From NCBI GenBank assembly GCA_049516155.1, contig JBEKTJ010000124.1:1-19284 (forward strand): 19,284 nt of DNA, given 5' to 3'. The notes under the pieces were generated by a model that was given only the letters and a program-made list of their open reading frames with translations, had not been told where the DNA came from and ran no database searches. A program made the position numbers and the translations under genes. Below, piece by piece: positions 14,801 through 19,284 of the stretch. This stretch comes from Bog-159 sp049516155 (lineage in GTDB: Bacteria; Acidobacteriota; Terriglobia; Bryobacterales; Bryobacteraceae). Position 1 is the first letter of the stretch. The number at the start of each line of letters is the position of its first letter.

Positions 14801-16492
14801 ACCAGCATGGCCAGTTTCGGACCGGGCATTTCGGTAGGCGGCGGGACAGCCGGACAACCGGGGCCGATTACCGTAACCGATGCCACCGATGCTACCGCCG
14901 AGATCGCCATCAGCGCATCGGCAGCTACTGGTTCGCAGACAGTGACGGTGACCACGGGCGCCGAGCAGGCTTCGATCGTCAACGGCTTCACTATCGGCGC
15001 GGCTATCCCATACATCAGCCTAACCACCACTTCGACCACCCCGCTGGCGCAGAACTTTAGCGGTTTCCATGACGAAAATCTCTTGCACGGAATCGAATAC
15101 TGGGATCCCAAGTGGCTGGCCATGGTGGAACCTTTGCAACCCGGCTGGATCCGCTTTCCGTCCGGCACTCCTTCGGCGGCATTCGAGTGGGAGACGGCGC
15201 ATGAAAACCTCACGTGGGCGAACGAGCTGGAGCCGAATATACCAACCGACCTCTACCAAAGCATGGAATTGGCCCAGTATCTCGCGCAAGCCAAAGGGGG
15301 CGTTTGCTTCTACCAAGGCACGTGCGTTTCGGACTACGCCACATTCCTCAAGACGCTGGGAGCCAACGGAATAGTGGCCTTCAACGGTTATACGGATACG
15401 GATACGAATTCAGCCGGTAAAATGGTGGCCGCAGCCCAGGCAGCCGGAATCAACATCATCGAGTGGGAACTCGACAATGAACCATTTGTGTTCCCCAAGG
15501 TGTATCCGACGCCCGCCGATTATGCCTCGGCCGCATATCCGTACTACTTGGACATTAACGCCGCCGAGCCGAGCGCCACAGCCGGCGTTTTCTTCCAGGG
15601 ATCGTTTATAACGCTTTTTGGCAACTATATGACTTGGGACGCCGGCATGGCGGCCTATAGCCCGCAGTACTGGCAGGGAGTATCGTTCCATGTGTATCCG
15701 ATAGACAGTTCAACCATGCCTGTAAGCACCGAGGAGGAGACTCTGAACGGCATTCTGGCGCACGGCACGACCGAGTGGTACAGCTCTTACATACAGCCTC
15801 TGGTTGGCGAAAACACTCCCGTTTTCTTCAGTGAGATGAACAGCGACGGGTTTGCCACTATGGCCTTCGAGTCGTACATTTACAACGCGATTTTCGTCGC
15901 GGAGTGGGTCGCGCGCATGTCCACGATTCCGCAGGTTAAGGCCGCTGGAGTCAGCAGCCTGTTTCTTTCAAACGATTTCAACCAGGGGATGATCCGGGCG
16001 GTCAACGACTTCCAGAGCTACCTGGTGGCCGAAGTCAAAAGTAACCCCAATTATGTTACCAATACCGCCACCAATCCAAACACGCAGTTCCAATTCTATT
16101 ACTCGACCGATGCCTTGGCCATGGAGGTTGTGAATCTGGCCATCAACAACAGCAATGCTACCTGGCCTACCACGCTAACTGGCGGACCCACGGTGCCGAT
16201 CTTGGGTTATGACGGCAATCCCGTGCCAGCCATTTTTGCGCAAGGTTACCAGGGTACGAATGGGACCCACTACCTGGTGATTACGAATAAATCCAACCAG
16301 TCCGTCCCCATCGCCATCGAAGTTAACGGAAACGAACTGCTGTCGACGACGCTGACGGTTTCCTACATCTCGAACGCCAGCGACACGGCGCAGAACACCG
16401 CGACGGCCCAGACCGCCGTGCAAATCGTGAACACTACTTCGCCCAACCCAATTACGGTAGGTCCTTATAGTGTGACGCGCGTGCAGTGGTAA
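11897..16492 (+). CDS. Secreted multi-Ig-repeat clan GH-A-type glycoside hydrolase
   Basis: A 1531-residue secreted protein. A signal peptide covers residues 1-34 (hydrophobic LVRLLLCASALFSVSLPLQA). Next is an IPT-like beta domain (about 35-148), then nine putative-Ig (He_PIG type) repeats (149-935), each starting with a version of IVITTSSPLPQGT and containing SGTYTWSV and SLPGGLSLNATTG. After that is another IPT/TIG-like domain (about 937-1036). The catalytic part (about 1037-1440) looks like a TIM-barrel clan GH-A glycosidase: E1195 in WELDNEPF is the likely acid/base and E1313 in PVFFSEMNSDGF the likely nucleophile, 118 residues apart. A C-terminal beta-sandwich (about 1450-1531) closes it. 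The layout recalls GH79, GH39, GH51 or GH30, and I cannot choose among them. The Ig array probably extends the enzyme from the cell or binds surfaces. No dockerin or sorting signal is seen. Confidence 0.9.
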   Translation: MNSSRISRVSAASGLVRLLLCASALFSVSLPLQAVTNVTLNSVTSPTAADTDVTSVTVIGHGFPSGTIPPANVTVSLNPTTSGGGPTGATTASEVTVESGSTEYVTFKVPTSVTVSAATSYQVSISGTTSTGNAFQSGNSSTLVVNAPVAITTSSPLTSGVVSDSYSQTLTATGGSGSYTWALAGGTLPAGLTLNTSTGVISGTPTTQGTSHFEIKATDSLHMPGSAEFALTINHALVITTTSPLPAGAVASSYSQTLTASGGLGTYAWSVIAGTLPNGLSLNSVTGVISGQPTGAGTSQFEVKVTDGNQDAAVKVLSLTINPAIVITTASPLPTGTVGVSYAQGLTATGGSGTYTWSVGAGSLPGGLSLNATTGLISGQPTGAIAANFTIVATDTNHATGSKQFALTVNAAIVITTSSPLPQGTVGTNYSQTLSATGGSGTYTWSVSVGSLPGGLSLNATTGAITGQPTTATTANFTILATDTNQATASKPFALTVNAAIVITTASPLPQGTVGTNYSQTLAATGGSGTYTWSVSVGALPGGLSLNAATGAITGQPTAATTANFTILATDTNQATASKQFALTVNAAIVITTSSPLPQGTVGTNYSQALAATGGSGTYTWSVSVGSLPGGLSLNATTGLISGQPTTAIAGNFTILATDTNQATGSKQFALTVNPAIVITTSSPLPAGTVNVNYAQTIAATGGSGTYTWSVSVGSLPNGLTLNATSGLIGGQPTTAVTGATFTIQATDTNQATASKQFALTINPPLLITTTSPLPAATVTVAYSQTFAASGGAGGYSWTATGLPAWLTMSTGGALTGTPPLTAVDSSFTVKVTDSSSNTTSGTFAVPVTLAITTASPLPTGQVGVNYSQTLAAVGGTGTYTWSVTSGTLPAGLTLTAASGLIGGQPTTATSGSFTIQVQDSSLVTATQPFTLTINPAASILTLSPNNSNAGLSLQVAITGSFTHFVQGTSMASFGPGISVGGGTAGQPGPITVTDATDATAEIAISASAATGSQTVTVTTGAEQASIVNGFTIGAAIPYISLTTTSTTPLAQNFSGFHDENLLHGIEYWDPKWLAMVEPLQPGWIRFPSGTPSAAFEWETAHENLTWANELEPNIPTDLYQSMELAQYLAQAKGGVCFYQGTCVSDYATFLKTLGANGIVAFNGYTDTDTNSAGKMVAAAQAAGINIIEWELDNEPFVFPKVYPTPADYASAAYPYYLDINAAEPSATAGVFFQGSFITLFGNYMTWDAGMAAYSPQYWQGVSFHVYPIDSSTMPVSTEEETLNGILAHGTTEWYSSYIQPLVGENTPVFFSEMNSDGFATMAFESYIYNAIFVAEWVARMSTIPQVKAAGVSSLFLSNDFNQGMIRAVNDFQSYLVAEVKSNPNYVTNTATNPNTQFQFYYSTDALAMEVVNLAINNSNATWPTTLTGGPTVPILGYDGNPVPAIFAQGYQGTNGTHYLVITNKSNQSVPIAIEVNGNELLSTTLTVSYISNASDTAQNTATAQTAVQIVNTTSPNPITVGPYSVTRVQW
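12341..14703 (+). repeat. Nine tandem 264-bp coding repeats (putative Ig domains)
   Basis: Repeat starts fall at 12341, 12605, 12869, 13133, 13397, 13661, 13925, 14192 and 14444. The first six intervals are exactly 264 bp (88 codons), then 267 and 252. Units 4 and 5 differ at only six of 88 residues, and units 4-6 are also closely alike in DNA, pointing to recent unit duplication or gene conversion in the middle of the array. Edge units are more diverged. Confidence 0.93.
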
Positions 16493-16568
16493 TCGGAGTC
16501 AGATAGTTCGGCATAGGGGCGTTAGGCTAGTGTAGTGCGTCACACAGATTAACGATTATGGGTCGCAT

Positions 16569-16659
16569 TGTGGGCGGGGCTATGCAGCCCGCAGACCCGC
16601 TTTCCAAGGGGGTCTAGCCGCCTCAAAAGGCGGCTGCGGCCAGGATTGGCCGCCCCACA
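16569..16659. repeat. Structured palindromic element in the convergent gap
   Basis: The 302-bp gap 16493-16794 between convergent genes contains this 91-bp element. Outer arms TGTGGGCGGGGC (16569-16580) and GGCCGCCCCACA (16648-16659) are imperfectly inverted. Inside are two hairpins: AGACCC/GGGTCT (16593-16598, 16610-16615) and the perfect AGCCGCCT-CAAA-AGGCGGCT (16616-16635). The right half resembles the element in the ketosynthase gene. It may also stop transcription from either side, though there is no T-run. The rest of the gap holds nothing I can name. Confidence 0.75.
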
Positions 16660-16758
16660 AGGGCGCCCGAATACTCTTCGGGATTGATCGGTGGAGGGAA
16701 TGGGATGCGGCGGGAGATAACCATGACTATTTTTCGAAGTAGTTTCATAGTTTGAGGG

Positions 16759-16773
16759 ACCCTTTGATAGGGT
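16759..16773 (-). terminator. Possible weak terminator hairpin after the sigma gene
   Basis: ACCCT-TTGAT-AGGGT forms a 5-bp stem 21 nt beyond the sigma factor stop. There is no U-tract on the minus strand, so intrinsic termination is doubtful. Confidence 0.2.
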
Positions 16774-16794
16774 TCACGATCTTGCCGCCGCTTG

Positions 16795-17370
16795 TCACGG
16801 CGCGGCAGCGGGCTTCAGTTGGCTGATGAGCCACGTTCGAGCGAAGTCCCAGTCGCGCTTCACGGTGGCGACTGAGACACCCGCCGCCTCGGCAGCCTCT
16901 TGTTCCGTGGCGCCGCCGAAATAACGCAACTCGACGATGCGGGCGGCGCGAGGATCGAGTGTTTCGAGGCGGCGCAGCGCGGCATCCAGATCGAGTAGGG
17001 CTTGCTCGCTGGGGGCGGCCAGTCCATTCACCTCCGTGAGCGACACCTTCACACGGCCGCCTCCCCGTTTTTCCGCCAAGCTCGCGCGCGCATAATCGAC
17101 TAACAGGCGGCGCATCTGCTGCGCGGCTACGGCGAAGAAATGCGCACGGTTCCGCCAGTCCATCGGTTCGCCGCCAAACAGCTTCAGGTAGAGCTCGTTC
17201 ACCAGCGCAGTGGCCTGCAAGGTGTGTCCCGGCCGTTCCCGCTGCAGATGCCAGACGGCCAGCCGCCGCAGTTCCTGGTAAGCGGCCGCAAACAGGCGGT
17301 TTCCAGCGTCCCGATCGCCGTTGCGCCAGTCCGTCAGCGCCTGCGTCAGAGTGGGATCGTCGGGCGGCAT
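16795..17370 (-). CDS. ECF-family RNA polymerase sigma factor (TIGR02999/PF07638 type)
   Basis: A 191-residue sigma factor, within the usual 180-200. Region 2 is visible as AAAYQELRRLAVWHLQRERPGHTLQATALVNE-type sequence (about 28-60) and HFFAVAAQQMRRLLVDYAR (77-95). Region 4 contains RIVELRYFGGATEQEAAEAAGVS and the recognition helix VATVKRDWDFARTWL (about 144-182). These match the ECF group common in Acidobacteria and Planctomycetes that is often encoded beside Pkn-type kinases. No anti-sigma gene is adjacent. The divergent kinase starts 64 bp away, and kinase control of this sigma factor is a reasonable inference, not shown. ATG at 17370 has GGGA about 4-5 nt upstream. It would redirect RNA polymerase to a small regulon that cannot be predicted here. 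Confidence 0.93.
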   Translation of the reverse strand: MPPDDPTLTQALTDWRNGDRDAGNRLFAAAYQELRRLAVWHLQRERPGHTLQATALVNELYLKLFGGEPMDWRNRAHFFAVAAQQMRRLLVDYARASLAEKRGGGRVKVSLTEVNGLAAPSEQALLDLDAALRRLETLDPRAARIVELRYFGGATEQEAAEAAGVSVATVKRDWDFARTWLISQLKPAAAP

Positions 17371-17434
17371 CGTTCCCGTGACCTATTCATGAGCTATTCT
17401 AGCCGGAGATCCCGCTATTTGGGATGTGCATAGC

Positions 17435-19284
17435 ATGACACCGCAGCGCTTCCGACAGATTCGCAACGTTTTTGAGGCCGTCGTCGAGCGTCCGCCGGAT
17501 ACGCGCGGCACGTTCCTGGCGGCGGCCTGTGCGGGAGATGGAGAGTTGCAGGCCGAAGTCGAAAAGTTGCTCGCCGCCCATCGGCAAGACACCAATCTGC
17601 TGGCCGGGCCGGCCATTCAGCCCGAGAACCCGCAGCGTCTGGAAGGTCGCCGCGTCGGTCCCTACGAGGTCCTCCGCGAGATCGGCCAGGGCGGCATGGG
17701 GACCGTCTATTTGGCCGTGCGCGCCGACCACGCCTTCCGCAAACAAGTGGCCCTTAAGGTCGTGCGCCCGGAGGCTGGCAGCGAGGAGGTAATGCGGCGC
17801 TTCCAGCAGGAACGTGAGATCCTGGCCACGCTGGACCATCCCAATATCGCGCGTTTGCTCGACGGGGGCACGACCGAACAAGGACTGCCCTACTTCGTGA
17901 TGGAGTATGTCGCCGGCGAGCCGATCGAACTCTACTGCGACCGGCACAAACTCAACGTGGCGGCGCGGCTGGAACTATTTCGCACCGTATGCGCGGCGGT
18001 GGCATACGCGCACCGCACCGGCATCGTACATCGCGATCTGAAACCCGGCAACATTTTGGTGACCGCCGAAGGGACCGCGAAGCTGCTGGATTTCGGCATC
18101 GCCAAAGTGTTGCGGCCGGCGGAAGATGAGACCGTGTACATTACGCGCTCCGGTCTGCACCTGATGACGGCGGAGTATGCCAGTCCTGAGCAGGTGCGCG
18201 GAGAGGCCGTTACCGCGCTCAGCGACGTGTACTCGTTGGGAGTCATTCTCTACGAGTTGCTGACCGGCCACCGGCCCTACCGGATGCGGTCGCGCGTCTT
18301 CCACGAGATCGCGCGGGTGATCTGTGAGGAGCCACCCACGCGGCCCAGCACGGCGGTGGGCCTGCCGGACGGGAGTAACGCGGGGCCGGACACGGTGACG
18401 CCGGAGATGGTGAGCCGGGCACGCGATGCGTCTCCCGCGGAACTGCGGCGGCAGCTTTCGGGCGATCTCGACAACATCCTGCTGAAGTCGCTCAGCAAGG
18501 AGCCGTTGGCGCGTTATCGTTCGGCCGGGCAACTCGACGAAGACGTGCAACGGCATCTGCAGGGTCAGCCGGTGCTGGCCTATGGCGACACCTCGGCTTA
18601 CCGGATTGGCAAGTTTCTGCAACGATACAAGATCTGGGTCATCGCCGCGGCGGCCATAGCAACAGCGCTGGCCACGGGCGTGGTGACGATCCGGCCGATC
18701 GCGCTCCTATATCTTGCTGGAGGCGCGGCCGCGCTGGGACTGTGGTACGCCGCGACCGACAGAGTCATGGGAGGACGGATTGCCGAAAGCAGTTTCTTCG
18801 AACCGCGATACCGCGGTTACCTTTTGGCCGGCATCGGAGTCGCTCTTTTCTTGTTCATTCCGTTCCCGTATCTTACTTGGACCCTATGCGTCCTATATGT
18901 CCCCACGTGTTGCGCGCAGACGGCCGGATGGCTGGCCCGGCAGCGCTGGGCCGGGCGCCTTCTTCTGGATTTCAGCCGGCCGAGGACGCTCATTCATCTG
19001 GCGGGGCCGGCCTGCATGGTCGTCCTCTGCATTGCATTCTGGCGCGAACCATCTGCTTCGAGCGCGCCGTTACTCCTGCTGCCAGTGGCTGGGTTGGGTT
19101 TATGGCTCGTGGACGGCAGACTGGAGATCCGGGAACAGGGAATCGTCAATTCGGGTCGATTGCTGCGCTGGGGGAACATCGAATCGTACGAGTGGGACTT
19201 CGCAGGCCGTAGTCGTTTCATTTTTCTGGAAATCCACCTGCGGCGCCTGCTCAAAGCGCTGCCCCCGGTGAGATTACCCGTCCC
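17435..19284 (+). CDS. Membrane Ser/Thr protein kinase (Pkn type) with multi-pass and PH-like C-terminal part, 3' end beyond the window
   Basis: An open frame of 616 codons reaching the right edge. An N-terminal helical stretch (1-75) resembles that of acidobacterial Pkn kinases (RFRQIRNVFEAVVERPP). The kinase domain (about 77-385) has the glycine loop IGQGGMGTVYLA (83-94), K108 in VALKVV, HRDLKPGN (199-206), DFG (219-221), EYASPEQ and SDVYSLGVILYELLTG, so it should be active. The usual single membrane helix (400-419) is followed by more hydrophobic segments at about 421-441, 461-485, 520-540 and 545-560. A soluble segment from about 560 (DGRLEIREQGIVNSGRLL and GNIESYEWD) resembles DUF5673/bacterial PH-like domains. 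Relatives usually carry TPR, WD40 or TolB-like sensors here. The start is ATG 17435, because an upstream ATG is closed by TGA. It is divergent from the sigma gene, with both promoters squeezed into 64 bp. Confidence 0.9.
   Translation, partial: MTPQRFRQIRNVFEAVVERPPDTRGTFLAAACAGDGELQAEVEKLLAAHRQDTNLLAGPAIQPENPQRLEGRRVGPYEVLREIGQGGMGTVYLAVRADHAFRKQVALKVVRPEAGSEEVMRRFQQEREILATLDHPNIARLLDGGTTEQGLPYFVMEYVAGEPIELYCDRHKLNVAARLELFRTVCAAVAYAHRTGIVHRDLKPGNILVTAEGTAKLLDFGIAKVLRPAEDETVYITRSGLHLMTAEYASPEQVRGEAVTALSDVYSLGVILYELLTGHRPYRMRSRVFHEIARVICEEPPTRPSTAVGLPDGSNAGPDTVTPEMVSRARDASPAELRRQLSGDLDNILLKSLSKEPLARYRSAGQLDEDVQRHLQGQPVLAYGDTSAYRIGKFLQRYKIWVIAAAAIATALATGVVTIRPIALLYLAGGAAALGLWYAATDRVMGGRIAESSFFEPRYRGYLLAGIGVALFLFIPFPYLTWTLCVLYVPTCCAQTAGWLARQRWAGRLLLDFSRPRTLIHLAGPACMVVLCIAFWREPSASSAPLLLLPVAGLGLWLVDGRLEIREQGIVNSGRLLRWGNIESYEWDFAGRSRFIFLEIHLRRLLKALPPVRLPV

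Noticed and set aside
18714..19271. 185-codon plus-strand ORF and neighbouring frames at the right edge
   Set aside because: They are shadows of the kinase frame, which is continuous from 17435 to the edge and carries membrane and PH-like segments there.

Overview
This GC-rich window of about 19 kb looks like a chromosomal piece of an acidobacterium, most plausibly of the Solibacter/Bryobacter type. That placement is inferred from gene content: a TIGR02999-type ECF sigma factor divergent from a Pkn-type serine/threonine kinase, putative-Ig repeat proteins, a Tat-exported enolase-superfamily protein, and dispersed palindromic repeats. No rRNA, tRNA or marker gene confirms it.

Positions 1-5038 (minus strand) hold a tightly packed lipid or polyketide-type operon. 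In order of transcription it encodes an acyl carrier protein, an LpxL-like acyltransferase, a complete ketosynthase, a short Cys-less ketosynthase-like (chain-length-factor type) protein, a KAS III-like enzyme with altered active-site residues, and an NRPS-type adenylation domain that runs off the left edge. Every junction overlaps by 1-14 bases, so the genes are probably translationally coupled. The set resembles aryl-polyene/flexirubin-type logic but includes an amino-acid-type adenylation domain. Directly upstream on the same strand (5063-6709) is a D-aminoacylase-family amidohydrolase lacking the HxH metal motif. Both this gene and the ACP gene have an extended -10 box exactly 6 nt before a GTG start, suggesting leaderless transcripts.

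Positions 6784-8042 (plus) hold a class IV PLP aminotransferase/lyase overlapping by 4 bases a small protein with four CxxC pairs. From 8043 to 8856 there is no convincing gene. Most of it is a 595-bp segment bounded by a perfect 11-bp inverted repeat. A 54-residue antitoxin-like ORF follows at 8857-9021.

Positions 9143-11756 (plus) encode the Tat-signal enolase-superfamily protein with a good sigma-70-type promoter, then a TPR protein whose signal peptide is encoded by an imperfectly palindromic repeat. Next is a 1531-residue secreted protein (11897-16492) with nine tandem Ig-like repeats, most exactly 88 residues long, fused to a clan GH-A-type glycoside hydrolase. A roughly 90-bp structured palindrome sits in the convergent gap after it. 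A relative of that palindrome is inserted in frame in the ketosynthase gene.

The right end has the ECF sigma gene (minus) and, 64 bp away, a divergent membrane Ser/Thr kinase (plus, cut by the window edge). Its C-terminal part is multi-pass membrane plus a PH-like/DUF5673-like segment instead of the more usual TPR or WD40 sensor.
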